Shown here piece by piece: positions 17,195 to 25,878 of a stretch of 63,858 bases of DNA. A program made the translations under genes and the position numbers. How positions within the stretch are numbered: position 1 is the stretch's first letter; each line of letters begins with the position of its first letter. A model generated the notes under the pieces. The model searched no databases, had not been told where the DNA came from, and saw only the letters and a program-made list of their open reading frames with translations. Origin of the DNA: Phocaeicola faecalis (GTDB lineage Bacteria > Bacteroidota > Bacteroidia > Bacteroidales > Bacteroidaceae). Location: positions 6,989-70,846 of the forward strand of contig NZ_JADNRM010000019.1 of NCBI RefSeq assembly GCF_021730445.1, in the 5' to 3' direction.

Positions 17195-17428
17195 TTAGAA
17201 GACCAAGAAACTAAGGATAGCAAACAGTATCAGTGCTGCCATTACGATACAGGCAATCTTGTATATGAATCGGAAGAAGCCAGGGAAGCATACGATGGCT
17301 ACCGCAGCCCATACGGGTGATACACCTCGTGTATAGAGATAGCTGAAACCTAATGCTGCTACTACGGCTAAAAGGATCATACCTATCCACTTCATTCTCT
17401 TTCTTACGGTCGGGTCATTTGTTTTCAT
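17195..17428 (-). CDS. Small inner-membrane protein, unknown
   Basis: 77 residues with two to three predicted membrane segments (IGMILLAVVAALGFSYLYTR, VWAAVAIVCFPGFF, IVMAALILFAILSFLVF) after a short basic start (TNDPTVRKRMKWI). No family recognised. It is convergent with the DprA-like gene (15 bp between stops) and has repeat copy B upstream. Membrane location is the only supported property. Confidence 0.55.
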   Translation of the reverse strand: MKTNDPTVRKRMKWIGMILLAVVAALGFSYLYTRGVSPVWAAVAIVCFPGFFRFIYKIACIVMAALILFAILSFLVF

Positions 17429-17490
17429 ATCCTATATTATTTAGTGGGAACAGTCATTCCCGATTTCGTGGGCTTGGATGTGAAACGCCT

Positions 17491-17577
17491 CCACCTGCAA
17501 GGTTTTCGGGAAAAATACCGCAGCCGTGCGAGGATGATTTTTGCCGAAACCGCCTGCGGCACGACCTTGCGGGGTGG
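17491..17577. repeat. Structured ICE repeat, copy B
   Basis: Core 17497-17570 begins GCAAGGTTTTCGGGAAAAAT and ends ACGACCTTGC. The internal conserved strings ACCGCAG, GCGAGGATGATTTTTG and CCGAAACCGCC match copies A and C. The second stem is CGTGC/GCACG. The outer stem is CCACC (17491-17495) with GGTGG (17573-17577). It lies between topB and the small membrane protein gene, both on the minus strand. Confidence 0.7.
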
Positions 17578-17624
17578 AATGAGGGCGGTTCACTACCTTT
17601 GCCTACGGATCGGGATGACTGACA

Positions 17625-19721
17625 TCATCTTTTCTTACCTCTCTTCTTGTCGGGAAATGCCAGCGTTACATTGAACTCATCGTCAAAGGCTACGGCGGCA
17701 TCGAAAGAGTTGCCTTTCTTTCCCTTGAATCCCTTAATAAGCTTGGTTGCTCCTGATGAGAGCAACTGTTCCAGATGTTGCTCGTTAAGCTCCTTGTTCA
17801 GCACCTTGCGGAATAGAAGCAGACCGCAATCCGGATTGTCGCACTTGGCGACCTTCGGGCGTATCATCACTTTGCCTGTACCGCATTTAGGGCAAGGAAG
17901 GGAAAGCTGTTTGGGTGCAGGGAACTTCAGTCCGAGTACCTCGCGTGTAACCTGCGAGGTGAAACTCTCGATGGAGTGCATAAAGGAGCGTGTCTCCAAA
18001 GTATGCTGCTCGATTTGAAGGAGCGTCTTCTCCCAACTGCCTGTCAGCTCCACATTGGCAACCTGCATATCCTTGACTGCCTCGTAGATATAGAGTCCCT
18101 TCTCGGTAGGTACAAGTGCCTTGCCTGAACGCTCGATGTAGTCACGCTTGAAGAGTGTCGTGATGATGGCGGCTCGTGTGGCAGGCGTTCCGATACCCAG
18201 TTCCTTCATTGCCTCTTTTGCCTTCTCATCGGTGATGTTCCTACCGCAGGTCTCCATAGCGGCAAGGAGTGTCGCTTCGGTGTAGAGAGGTTTAGGCATT
18301 GTCTTGCGCTGTGCCGTGCCATAGCCCGTAACGGGTATCTGTTCACCCTCGGCAAAGCGTGCCGTACCCTTGTTGGCTTCCGTCTCATCCTTCTCAGCAT
18401 CCTCCTTACGGGCAAAGACTGCACGCCAGCCCGGATTGACGATGGTAGTAGAGCGTGAACGGAACTTCATATCCTCGGCTGCCGCCTCCATAACCAATGA
18501 CTCCTTCTCGCAGCGTGGCGAGAACGCTTCAAGCATACGCCCTGCAATCATTGTGTAGACAATCTGCTCGTGGGCGTTCAACTCCTCAGGCTCTATGCCT
18601 GTGATGATGAGTGCGTGGTGATCCGTCACCTTGTCATCATCTACACTACGCATATTCAGATGCTCGAAGTCGAAACGCTTGCCATACTCCTTGAACTCGG
18701 GCATAGTGGCAATCTTCCAAAGGGAATCATAGACCTGCTCCATCAGGTCGTGCGAGATATATCTGCTACCTGTTCTCGGATATGAGATATACTTCTTCTC
18801 ATAGAGAGCCTGTGCCACAGAAAGGGTTTTCTTCGCACTCATATCGTGATGTGTGTTGCAGTCCTTCTGCAAGGTGGTAAGGTCGTAAAGTAACGGTGCC
18901 TGCTGGTAGGTACGCTTGCGCTCCACCTTTGTGATGAGTGCCGTTGAGTCGGGCGAGAATCGTGCGTGTGCCGCTTCTGCCTGCTCCTTGCTCTTGAAGT
19001 CCTCGATATGGGCGAACTGACGGAACTCGCCCAAGCGTTCAAGGGTGATGTGCAGTTGCCAATAAGGTGTGGAAACAAAATCACGGTTCTCCTTGTAGCG
19101 ACTGCATATCATCGCTAATGTAGGTGTCTGCACTCGTCCGAGGGAGTTGTTGGGCATACCTGAAGCCAAAGCCAATGCACGGCTGGCGTTCATGCCCACG
19201 AGCCAATCAGCCTTTGCACGGCAGTCGGCAGCGTGGTAGAGACTATCGTAAGCCTCGCCATCCTTGAGGTTGCTCATACCTACACGGATAGCCTCGTCCG
19301 TGAGTGAGGATATCCAAAGACGCTTGAAGGGCTTGGTATATCCGAGGTAGTGGTAGATGTATCGGAAGATAAGTTCTCCCTCACGCCCTGCATCCGTTGC
19401 CACGATGATGCTGTCGCATTTGCTGAATACCTCGTCAATAACCTTGAGTTGCTTGGCGGCACTGATGTCCGTTACCATACCTCTGTCGGTCTTGATCTGT
19501 CTTACCACAAGCTGGAACGGTTCGGGGAGCATAGGCAAATCCTCATGTGAAGCCTTACCGTATCCGTATGCCGATGGCATGGCGAGGGAAACGAGGTGTC
19601 CCAAAGCCCAGGTCACGAGATAACCGTTACCTGCCATATAACCGTCCTTCTTCTCTGTTGCACCGATGACGCGGGCGATGTCCTGACCTACGCTCGGCTT
19701 TTCTGCTATAATTGCTATCAT
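17625..19721 (-). CDS. topB: DNA topoisomerase III (type IA)
   Basis: 698 residues. The Toprim domain is at the start (MIAIIAEKPSVGQDIARVIG; VATDAGREGELIFRYI holds the acidic metal-binding residues). The catalytic core has the tyrosine in YISYPRTGSRYIS (about residue 315), and a later GIGTPATRA motif is typical of TopB. The C-terminus has a zinc-finger remnant (CPKCGTGKV ... CDNPDCG) and the topo_C_Rpt-like tail. It relaxes or decatenates single-stranded regions. In CTnDOT a topoisomerase III homologue (Exc) is part of the excision region, and conjugative elements often carry one. Here it is far from the recombinases. Confidence 0.93.
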   Translation of the reverse strand: MIAIIAEKPSVGQDIARVIGATEKKDGYMAGNGYLVTWALGHLVSLAMPSAYGYGKASHEDLPMLPEPFQLVVRQIKTDRGMVTDISAAKQLKVIDEVFSKCDSIIVATDAGREGELIFRYIYHYLGYTKPFKRLWISSLTDEAIRVGMSNLKDGEAYDSLYHAADCRAKADWLVGMNASRALALASGMPNNSLGRVQTPTLAMICSRYKENRDFVSTPYWQLHITLERLGEFRQFAHIEDFKSKEQAEAAHARFSPDSTALITKVERKRTYQQAPLLYDLTTLQKDCNTHHDMSAKKTLSVAQALYEKKYISYPRTGSRYISHDLMEQVYDSLWKIATMPEFKEYGKRFDFEHLNMRSVDDDKVTDHHALIITGIEPEELNAHEQIVYTMIAGRMLEAFSPRCEKESLVMEAAAEDMKFRSRSTTIVNPGWRAVFARKEDAEKDETEANKGTARFAEGEQIPVTGYGTAQRKTMPKPLYTEATLLAAMETCGRNITDEKAKEAMKELGIGTPATRAAIITTLFKRDYIERSGKALVPTEKGLYIYEAVKDMQVANVELTGSWEKTLLQIEQHTLETRSFMHSIESFTSQVTREVLGLKFPAPKQLSLPCPKCGTGKVMIRPKVAKCDNPDCGLLLFRKVLNKELNEQHLEQLLSSGATKLIKGFKGKKGNSFDAAVAFDDEFNVTLAFPDKKRGKKR

Positions 19722-19802
19722 AATTATTCGGGAATTAAAGAAGCCGTCTCCCGTCCCGATTACGGTGCGGGAAACGGCTGTCAGGTTAGTAATAGAATCG
19801 TG

Positions 19803-20084
19803 TTACTGCGTGGGGTTGATACCGATGATTTCGAGCAGCGGAGAGTCGTTCTTGCGTACAAGCTGCAAAGTGGCATCCATCACCACATCTACACCGAGGA
19901 GTACGAGGCTCAGCGATACGACACCTGTCTTCTCGCCTCGGAGCAGTGTCTCAAGCTCTCCGGCCTGTTCGAGTTCATCCTTGAGGATACCGATTCCTGA
20001 AAGTTCGTCCCAGTTTACATCTTCCACCTTGAAAGGTGCTTTATTCTTATCGTTCATCTTAAAATTCATTTTAGAGTTATACAT
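19803..20084 (-). CDS. Short DUF4099-like protein
   Basis: 93 residues: FKVEDVNWDELSGIGILKDE, LETLLRGEKTGVVSLSLVLL, DVVMDATLQLVRKN. The same order (NWDQLKNFGLSREYLQERGLL, ML-GYKT, LRTDARLSLQQ) occurs inside the 583-residue protein encoded just upstream, so it is a single-domain relative of that protein's DUF4099 part. The alternative start MNFKMNDKNK is 15 bp into the frame. It lies 24 bp after the larger gene on the same strand. Function unknown. Confidence 0.68.
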   Translation of the reverse strand: MYNSKMNFKMNDKNKAPFKVEDVNWDELSGIGILKDELEQAGELETLLRGEKTGVVSLSLVLLGVDVVMDATLQLVRKNDSPLLEIIGINPTQ

Positions 20085-20108
20085 TGATTTGACTTGTCCG
20101 ACTACGGA

Positions 20109-21860
20109 TTAGATGCTCTGTCCCTTTGACTGACGCTTCTCCTGTTTCTCGGCTACCACATTGCGCTGTGAGGCGTTGCGGTTACGGTCGGGATTCTCGT
20201 TGTAGAAGTCGAGCTTGTTTTGGTTGGAGTTCAGCTTGACATACTGCGAGATGCTCTTGCCATCGAAGCCCTTCATGCCCTCCACGAGTACCGACTTGCC
20301 GTTCTGAAGGTCGGCACGCTGCTGACCGGAGAGCTTGGCACCGAAGATCTCCTTCGGAATCTCGAACTTGGCACGTTCCTCAAAGCCATCGGGAGTGCGT
20401 GAGTACATCAGTCGTCCCGTCTCAAGGTCTGCCTTGATGAACGAGGAGAACTCCTCGCCACGGTTGTTCACCATATCATTGAGGAAGATGGCACGACCCT
20501 CACGCAGGTCTTTCTGCTCCTCGGCTGTCAGCTTCACGCCACCGATTTCCTTCGGGATGTAGATTTCTCTTGCACCCTCGGGTGAGTCGGGATTGTAGCG
20601 TGTGTAGTTAGGTCTGCCAGTCGCCTCATCGAGCTTCACATACGATGAGAAGAGTTCGCCGTCCTTACGCTGCATATCCTCCACGAAGATTGCCTTGCCT
20701 GCATTGAGGTCTTCAATCTGCTGCTTGGTAAGCTCCACACCACCGAGGGCGGTGCGGTTGAAGATGCGGTCGTTCTCGAAGATGAAGTCAATGCCTCTGC
20801 GCTCGGCACTCACCTGAATGTGGGCGTTGAACTCGTTGCCCGACTTGGCTGTCATACCCTCGATATAGACCTTCTTACCCTCACGCAGGTCGTTCTTCTC
20901 CTGGTCGGTGAGTTGAACACCCTTAATCTCGTTAGGGATATAGACATTCTCGGCACGCATGGCCACCACCTCGTTGGTCATCTTGTCAAGGCTGATGAAC
21001 GATGGGATATACTCTCCGTTGCGACCTTTGAGTTCCACCACTCGGCCCATATTGCCTGTTTCGAGGAGGTTCTTCTTGTCCTCTTCCGAGAAGATGTGTC
21101 CGAAGTAAGGACGCTCCAATTCGGGTTGCTTGCGGATACCGTGGATGGCGAGTACCACCTCACCTGTGTTGGACTGCTGCAACGACAGGCGTGCGTCGGT
21201 ACGCAGTACGGCAGAGCCGAAGTTAAGGTTGATAGGTACAAGCTGGTTGGTCTTGTAGCCTTTGAGCATCGAATCAAGGAGCCCTCGCTCCTGAAGATAC
21301 TCACGCGAGAGTCCGAAGTTCTTCAACTGATCCCAGTTGATCATAGACTCGTTGTAACGATACTGATTGTTCTGCTGCTGGTCGTTAGCTTCAACGACGG
21401 GCTGCTGGGTTTGATTTTTCTTTGCCATTGCTTCTGAATTTTGATTGTTAATACTTTGTTCTGTTTGATTTTTGGGTGTTATCTCATACTTCTTGAGAAA
21501 CTCTTCCACTGCTTTTGTTTTCTTACCTTCGGCAAGGTCTTCGATGGCCTGCTTGACTTCGGGTTTGTCGAACTCCTCCTCCTTCATCGTGAAAAGGCCG
21601 AAGTGTGTAGGGTCTTTCAACTGACTCCAGAAGTTCTTGAGGAAGTTCTCGAAGAAGGTCGCATAGCGGTCAATCTTGAGAAAGGAGTTCTGATGCTCTT
21701 TGTCTGCCGGCACGGTGGAATACTTGCCGTTCTTGTTGATTTCGGATACCGCTTGAATGAGCAGTTCCATCTTGTCTAAAACCAGCACGATGTCGCTCAT
21801 CTGCGGGTTCTCGGTGACTTGTGTTTTTGAGGGGTCATCCCTTACATTTTTCTTTGCCAT
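20109..21860 (-). CDS. DUF4099/DUF3945 repeat protein
   Basis: 583 residues. Residues 1-140 form a helical N-terminal domain (IVLVLDKMELLIQAVSEINK). A Gln/Asn-rich linker is followed by the DUF4099 part (MINWDQLKNFGLSREYLQ ... DARLSLQQS, about 185-250). Four tandem DUF3945 units of about 57 residues run from about 325 to 560, each with an IP-E-GxxL(T/S)xxQ...L..GK......M....G motif. A basic disordered tail (RQSKGQSI) ends it. DUF3945 proteins are common on Bacteroidales ICEs; function unknown. The promoter at 21901-21982 contains the operator shared with the tra promoters, tying it to conjugation control. Confidence 0.82.
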   Translation of the reverse strand: MAKKNVRDDPSKTQVTENPQMSDIVLVLDKMELLIQAVSEINKNGKYSTVPADKEHQNSFLKIDRYATFFENFLKNFWSQLKDPTHFGLFTMKEEEFDKPEVKQAIEDLAEGKKTKAVEEFLKKYEITPKNQTEQSINNQNSEAMAKKNQTQQPVVEANDQQQNNQYRYNESMINWDQLKNFGLSREYLQERGLLDSMLKGYKTNQLVPINLNFGSAVLRTDARLSLQQSNTGEVVLAIHGIRKQPELERPYFGHIFSEEDKKNLLETGNMGRVVELKGRNGEYIPSFISLDKMTNEVVAMRAENVYIPNEIKGVQLTDQEKNDLREGKKVYIEGMTAKSGNEFNAHIQVSAERRGIDFIFENDRIFNRTALGGVELTKQQIEDLNAGKAIFVEDMQRKDGELFSSYVKLDEATGRPNYTRYNPDSPEGAREIYIPKEIGGVKLTAEEQKDLREGRAIFLNDMVNNRGEEFSSFIKADLETGRLMYSRTPDGFEERAKFEIPKEIFGAKLSGQQRADLQNGKSVLVEGMKGFDGKSISQYVKLNSNQNKLDFYNENPDRNRNASQRNVVAEKQEKRQSKGQSI

Positions 21861-21900
21861 AACTGTGAGTTTTTAGCGTTAATAACTAATGTTGTCACCG

Positions 21901-21982
21901 CAAATATATATAGCAAATTTTGATAAAACATTGACATTTAAGCCGTTAGACTACACAAGACATAAGGTGTCATCACTTGTCA
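21901..21982 (-). promoter_or_regulatory. Promoter of the DUF3945 operon with the shared ICE operator
   Basis: On the minus strand TGACAAGTGATGACA (21982-21968) is followed by CCTTATGTCTTGTGTAGTC, and a TATATTTG -7 box lies at 21908-21901. The same upstream sequence with few changes stands before traE (48135) and, with 10 bp missing, before traA (29949). Distance from motif start to -7 box is 74 bp here and 63-64 bp at the other two. Confidence 0.65.
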
Positions 21983-22332
21983 TAGCAGGAACGAAAGCAA
22001 AGTCACGAAAAGGGGCAAAACAAGGGTGAAAGGAGGGAAAACGCTCCACACCGAAACGGGGTCGGAAGGAGCGAAAAACGAAGGCAAAAAAATGTGCGAG
22101 AAAAAAGCTGTGGTATGACCGAAAAGCAATAACTTTTGTAATATGCAGAGTTGAGAGCTGAGCTGCTTTTGTCCCCACTTAAAAAATCGGGCACTAAAAA
22201 GATGGCGGTGGTTGATAGACCTTATAATGAAATATAGATATGGCAGTCAGGTTGAGAATAGAGATGCGGCATATCTTACCGCAATGGATTTTTGACCTGT
22301 TGTACTATGCGTCGTAGGTCGCTTCGCTTGCT

Positions 22333-22475
22333 AAGTCCCAACCTCTGTCTCAACTCGGACGGCGATACCGGAGCGTTTTTTTGGGTGAAAAATTATCGCA
22401 GAGAATTTTTTGCCCGAAAACCCTCGGCTTGAACGTGGAGGTATTGTCCCTCCGAGTTAACTTCTTGAAGGGACT
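22333..22475. repeat. Structured ICE repeat, diverged copy E
   Basis: Outer stem AAGTCCC (22333-22339) pairs with GGGACTT (22469-22475), and AACTCGGA (22352-22359) with TCCGAGTT (22451-22458). The inside holds GGGTGAAAAATTATCGCAG, AGAATTTTTTGCCCGAAAAC and CCTCGGC, a diverged version of the copy A-C core; GGGTGAAAAATT and AATTTTTTGCCC can also pair. It lies between the divergent DUF3945 operon and NERD gene. The rest of 21983-22551 has no supported gene. Confidence 0.55.
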
Positions 22476-22551
22476 TTGCGAGTGAAGCGGGATTTTCACG
22501 CTACATATACTTTTTGTAGCTTATTCTGTCTTTCATTCGTAAAAAACGGAG

Positions 22552-22559
22552 TACCTTTG
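22552..22559 (+). promoter_or_regulatory. -7 promoter box of the NERD gene
   Basis: TACCTTTG fits TAnnTTTG and ends 21 bp before the ATG at 22581. A hairpin GCTACA/TGTAGC lies just upstream (near 22500-22520). Confidence 0.5.
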
Positions 22560-22580
22560 CAGTGTATAAAGCATAATATA

Positions 22581-23348
22581 ATGAGTTCAATAATAATCAT
22601 CTGCATATTTGTCCTACTTGTGGCATTTAAGATTTGGATGTCTTCGCCCAAGAATATAGGCAAATTCGGAGAAAAGCGTGTGGCTCGAAAGCTGGATTGG
22701 CTCTCGAAAGAATACACCACGCTTAATGATATATTATTGCCGACTCACTATGGAACAACTCAGATAGACCACATCGTAGTTTCTCCATACGGCATCTTTG
22801 TAATCGAAACGAAAAATTATAAAGGTTGGATATTCGGACATGAAAACTCGGAAGAGTGGAAACAGAGTCTGCTTGGCAAAAAGAGATTTTGGGGTTGGTC
22901 AAGTGAACAGCATAAATTGAGAAATCCTATTCGTCAGAATGCCGCCCATGCGAGAGCCGTTAAAGCGATATTGAAAGAGATCGGTGATTACCCTATTATT
23001 CCTATAGTGGTTTTTGCAGACAGTGCGGAACTGAACATAACTACACCTAACCATATCGTGATAAACTGGTGCAATTTGCGTTCCGCCATCAAATCATATA
23101 GGACACAATGTATTTCACAAGAAGATATTCAGAGAATCGTGAGTAAAATATCTTCGACAAATATCACCACTGAAGGCAGTCGAGAAAGCCATATCCGTAA
23201 TGTGCAGACAGCTCAGCAAAATAGGGATATAGCAATAGCCAATGGTAAATGTCCGAAATGTGGTGGTAGTCTTGTTGAACGGAGAGGAAGATACGGTACT
23301 TTTTGGGGATGCTCAAATTACCCAAAATGCCGTTTTACACATAACTGA
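22581..23348 (+). CDS. NERD-domain nuclease-like membrane protein with C4 zinc finger
   Basis: From the ATG at 22581 the product is 255 residues. It has one N-terminal membrane segment (IIIICIFVLLVAFKIWM) and a NERD domain (about 25-140) with GKFGEKRVARKLDWL, the IDHIVVSPYGIFVIETKNYK motif (acidic/Lys residues of the PD-(D/E)XK fold) and PIVVFADSAEL. A topoisomerase-type zinc finger (CPKCGGSLVERRGRYGTFWGC) ends it. NERD proteins are predicted nucleases of DNA processing; this fusion is common. The frame stays open upstream to 22476, but the promoter box inside that part argues against the longer start. It precedes the HU gene by 22 bp. Confidence 0.82.
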   Translation: MSSIIIICIFVLLVAFKIWMSSPKNIGKFGEKRVARKLDWLSKEYTTLNDILLPTHYGTTQIDHIVVSPYGIFVIETKNYKGWIFGHENSEEWKQSLLGKKRFWGWSSEQHKLRNPIRQNAAHARAVKAILKEIGDYPIIPIVVFADSAELNITTPNHIVINWCNLRSAIKSYRTQCISQEDIQRIVSKISSTNITTEGSRESHIRNVQTAQQNRDIAIANGKCPKCGGSLVERRGRYGTFWGCSNYPKCRFTHN

Positions 23349-23370
23349 AAAACAAATAAATAACATTATT

Positions 23371-23646
23371 ATGACAAAAGCAGAAATAGTAACAGAGATT
23401 GCAGCAAAGACAGGCGTTGAGAAACAAGTTGTGATGCAGGTCGTTGAAGGAATGATGGAAACAATCAAGGCCTCTATGATTAATGGTGATGAGGTTTTCC
23501 TTCGTGGATTTGGTAGTTTTATCATCAAGCATCGTGCAGAGAAAACAGCTCGCAATATATCCAAGAATACGACAATGATTATTCCTGCACACAATATACC
23601 GGCATTCAAACCTGCCAAAAGTTTTGTGGTAAAACTCAAGAAGTAA
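23371..23646 (+). CDS. HU/IHF-family DNA-binding protein
   Basis: 91 residues starting MTKAEIVTEIAAKTGVEKQV, with the HU fold: two N-terminal helices, the conserved GFGSFIIKHRAEKTARN, and the DNA-binding arm with proline (IIPAHNIPAFKPAKSF). HU/IHF proteins bend DNA and assist integrase complexes; CTnDOT recombination uses a host HU-like factor, so an element-borne copy may help recombination or relaxosome formation. It is 22 bp after the NERD gene and 27 bp before the next gene, in one likely operon. Confidence 0.88.
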   Translation: MTKAEIVTEIAAKTGVEKQVVMQVVEGMMETIKASMINGDEVFLRGFGSFIIKHRAEKTARNISKNTTMIIPAHNIPAFKPAKSFVVKLKK

Positions 23647-23673
23647 AATTTACAAATAAATAAAGATAGGTTT

Positions 23674-24528
23674 ATGTGTAGGTCGAATATTAAAGATGAC
23701 TATTTTGAATATAATGAACTATTCAAGAATTTCGAGAGTAAAAAAATAGAGTCTGTAATAAATAGTTTGCGACAGCCTTTTGCTGATATAGCCAAGAACC
23801 TAGATATTACAACGAATACTCAATGGATTGTTCGTACCTATTTGGCATCAAAGATGATATTGGCTTCTTCTGTGATGCTTACTTCTGCCGAATATGCTGA
23901 ATCCAAAAATTTGAGAATTGTAAATCCTTACTTGATGTATTATCCTCTTTTAAGTTGTGCAAGAGCAGTAGTCTTTACAAATCCATATCAAGAATGGAGC
24001 GATGATCTTATTGCCATGAATCATTCAAAAACTATAAATATTATAGGCGATATTGTATCAAGATATGATAAGGCAGAGGGTGAACATATTAAGTCTCTCA
24101 TTAATAAATCAAGAATATATAGAGAAATCTATTCGTATAAATTCCCCGCAAATGGGCTGAAAGAAATAGAATTGAACTTTGATAAGATAGTGGATATATG
24201 TGCTTTGTTGTCTGAAATAGCACAACTCCAAAGTGCTATTTTAGAATCAGCTATTACAAAGCATTGTACAGAAAAGTATGAAATAGATGATGAGGAGTTA
24301 AGTAAACTGTATTCCTATGGAGAAGAGGGATTTAGATTCATTGACCCAGAAGATGGATATAGATTAGGCTACATAAAAAGAAAAGTTTCCCGTCCATATT
24401 CAATTATAAATACAATGACAGAAGGGATGGTTGAAGATTTCTTCGGAGCATGGTGTAGCCTAGAAGAAAATCCCGAAGATGTATATAACCCTGACGAGAA
24501 TTGGAGGATAATTTTTCCAGTCCCATAA
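23674..24528 (+). CDS. Unknown 284-residue protein
   Basis: The protein is helical and acidic, AT-rich in codon use, with no signal peptide and no motif I recognise. Visible features are WIVRTYLASKMILASSVMLT near residue 50, which may be a buried helix, SCARAVVFTNPYQEW, and a C-terminus rich in acidic residues (EENPEDVYNPDENWRI). It is the last gene before a strong terminator at 24541, following the NERD and HU genes. Its lower GC than neighbouring ICE genes hints at a separate origin. Confidence 0.6.
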   Translation: MCRSNIKDDYFEYNELFKNFESKKIESVINSLRQPFADIAKNLDITTNTQWIVRTYLASKMILASSVMLTSAEYAESKNLRIVNPYLMYYPLLSCARAVVFTNPYQEWSDDLIAMNHSKTINIIGDIVSRYDKAEGEHIKSLINKSRIYREIYSYKFPANGLKEIELNFDKIVDICALLSEIAQLQSAILESAITKHCTEKYEIDDEELSKLYSYGEEGFRFIDPEDGYRLGYIKRKVSRPYSIINTMTEGMVEDFFGAWCSLEENPEDVYNPDENWRIIFPVP

Positions 24529-24540
24529 ATGACATAAGAA

Positions 24541-24587
24541 AAGCCAACTTAAGCCTGTGCTGACAGACCTAAGTTGGCTTTTTATTT
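24541..24587. terminator. Intrinsic terminator after the NERD-HU operon
   Basis: AAGCCAACTTA (24541-24551) pairs with TAAGTTGGCTT (24570-24580), followed by TTTATTTTT. It lies between converging genes and the stem is preceded by A-residues, so it may work in both directions. Confidence 0.82.
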
Positions 24588-24603
24588 TTATGAGTGCAAC
24601 ATC

Positions 24604-24894
24604 CTATGTGTGTATAGTCCACCCATGAATAGGATTCAGCAATACCGCAAATGATTGGTCGGGCTGTCCGTGATAGAGCAATCCTCCGACAATTCCCGTT
24701 CTGCCATCTGGATATACCTGTCGAAATCCGAATGAGTGTGGAGCCGAATCATAGTAGAGTTCAATTTCACACGGACAATTCGGGTTCTGTTCCCATTGCT
24801 TCAAACGGTCAATACACTTTTGCAGGGTGTCGTTCTTGATTTCTTTTGCGTAGGCAACAGCCTTGTCATAACGCTCTTGACATAAAATCTTCAT
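24604..24894 (-). CDS. DUF4120-like small protein
   Basis: 96 residues: MKILCQERYDKAVAYAKEIK, then LYYDSAPHSFGFRQVYPDGR and GIVGGLLYHGQPDQSFAV, ending with HGWTIHT. I recall this as the DUF4120 pattern of Bacteroidales ICEs; no function is known. It is the last of three small minus-strand genes between the NERD operon and mobC. Confidence 0.62.
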   Translation of the reverse strand: MKILCQERYDKAVAYAKEIKNDTLQKCIDRLKQWEQNPNCPCEIELYYDSAPHSFGFRQVYPDGRTGIVGGLLYHGQPDQSFAVLLNPIHGWTIHT

Positions 24895-24913
24895 ACTCGA
24901 TATTTTCTAAGGT

Positions 24914-25405
24914 TTATAATAAATCTTCATATACTCCAAAGCTGTAGCAGTCGGCAATGTAAAAGTCCTCACAGCCGATTTCTGCAAGTGACTTCATATC
25001 TTCCAGCGTATCGCAATAGAAGAAAATGTCATCATCCTTTTCGGTATCAGCAGGCATTCCGATGGCGATACGCACTTCAACGGTATCGTAGTTATCCTTA
25101 TAGCGTATAAGACAATCTGCATAGTGAGGCTCAATGCCGCGTTCTGTAAAGAACTTCAAGCATTGGCGACTTATCTCTTTTCTGACTGCATCGGGTTTCT
25201 TCCAATCGGTGTCGTCAATAATTTCAAGGCTGAGACCTTCGATAACCAAGCAGGTGGCACCGTCAATGTTTGTCATCAGAGTACGCTTACCCATATACTT
25301 TTTGCGTTCTTCTTCCCAGTTGGGAATATCCCATCTCTCGGTAGTCCATTCTCCACGATACTCCTTCGGTTTACGGAGATACTCTGATAATGTCATTCTA
25401 ATCAT
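24914..25405 (-). CDS. Unknown acidic protein (163 residues)
   Basis: A soluble acidic protein, MIRMTLSEYLRKPKEYRGEW at the start and repeated acidic patches later (ADTEKDDDIFFYCDTLEDMK, IGCEDFYIADCYSFGVYED). No catalytic motif recognised. Small acidic ICE proteins of this kind are sometimes antirestriction factors, but nothing in the sequence shows that. It is 2 bp after the gene upstream, so probably co-translated with it. Confidence 0.58.
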   Translation of the reverse strand: MIRMTLSEYLRKPKEYRGEWTTERWDIPNWEEERKKYMGKRTLMTNIDGATCLVIEGLSLEIIDDTDWKKPDAVRKEISRQCLKFFTERGIEPHYADCLIRYKDNYDTVEVRIAIGMPADTEKDDDIFFYCDTLEDMKSLAEIGCEDFYIADCYSFGVYEDLL

Positions 25406-25407
25406 AT

Positions 25408-25674
25408 CTATAATGTATTAAAGGTTACTTTATAAGTTGCACAAGGCTTTCCAAATGCCGGAAATGGATTGAACTCTCTTCGAGAATCCCAATTTACGGT
25501 CATAATGTAGCCACTTGGAAAATTCTCTTCAAGGAACTTTATAATCATCTCCTCTTCATCTGCTTCCAATATAGGGTCTTCCTCTATGCCATATTCAAGA
25601 GCATAGATAGCCCATGACGGGATATTATCCCATACTTTCAATTTGCTCTTCGTTTCAGCCATACCTATTATCAT
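25408..25674 (-). CDS. Unknown acidic protein (88 residues)
   Basis: Likely starts at MAETKSKLKV (25662) within the frame. The body reads IPSWAIYALEYGIEEDPILE and ends FPAFGKPCATYKVTFNTL. No function recognised. It heads the three-gene cluster, with repeat copy C directly upstream. Confidence 0.58.
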   Translation of the reverse strand: MIIGMAETKSKLKVWDNIPSWAIYALEYGIEEDPILEADEEEMIIKFLEENFPSGYIMTVNWDSRREFNPFPAFGKPCATYKVTFNTL

Positions 25675-25729
25675 TTAAGTTATACATTACAGGCGAAGCA
25701 CTGTATTCTATTTCTTTACCGCCTTGACT

Positions 25730-25847
25730 GTTCCGTGCAGGATTGTGCAAGGTTGGCGGGAAAAATACCGCAAGCCCCGTGGGGCGAGGATGATTTTTCC
25801 ACGACACCCACAGGGCTTGACCTTGCTCAATCCGAAAGGCTCGGAAC
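25730..25847. repeat. Structured ICE repeat, copy C
   Basis: Core 25747-25826 runs from GCAAGGT to ACCTTGC with internal GGCGGGAAAAATACCGCA and GGGCGAGGATGATTTTTCC. The second stem is CAAGCCC/GGGCTTG, different from copies A and B but still paired. Outer stems are GGATTG/CAATCC and GTTCCG (25730-25735)/CGGAAC (25842-25847). It lies between mobC and the small acidic genes. Confidence 0.7.
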
Positions 25848-25878
25848 AACCTTTGCGGTAAGAAATAGGATACAGATT

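Noticed and set aside
21951..22194. Two overlapping minus-strand frames upstream of the DUF3945 gene
   Set aside because: They overlap the operator and promoter region, have atypical composition (Phe/Ser-rich) and no domain.
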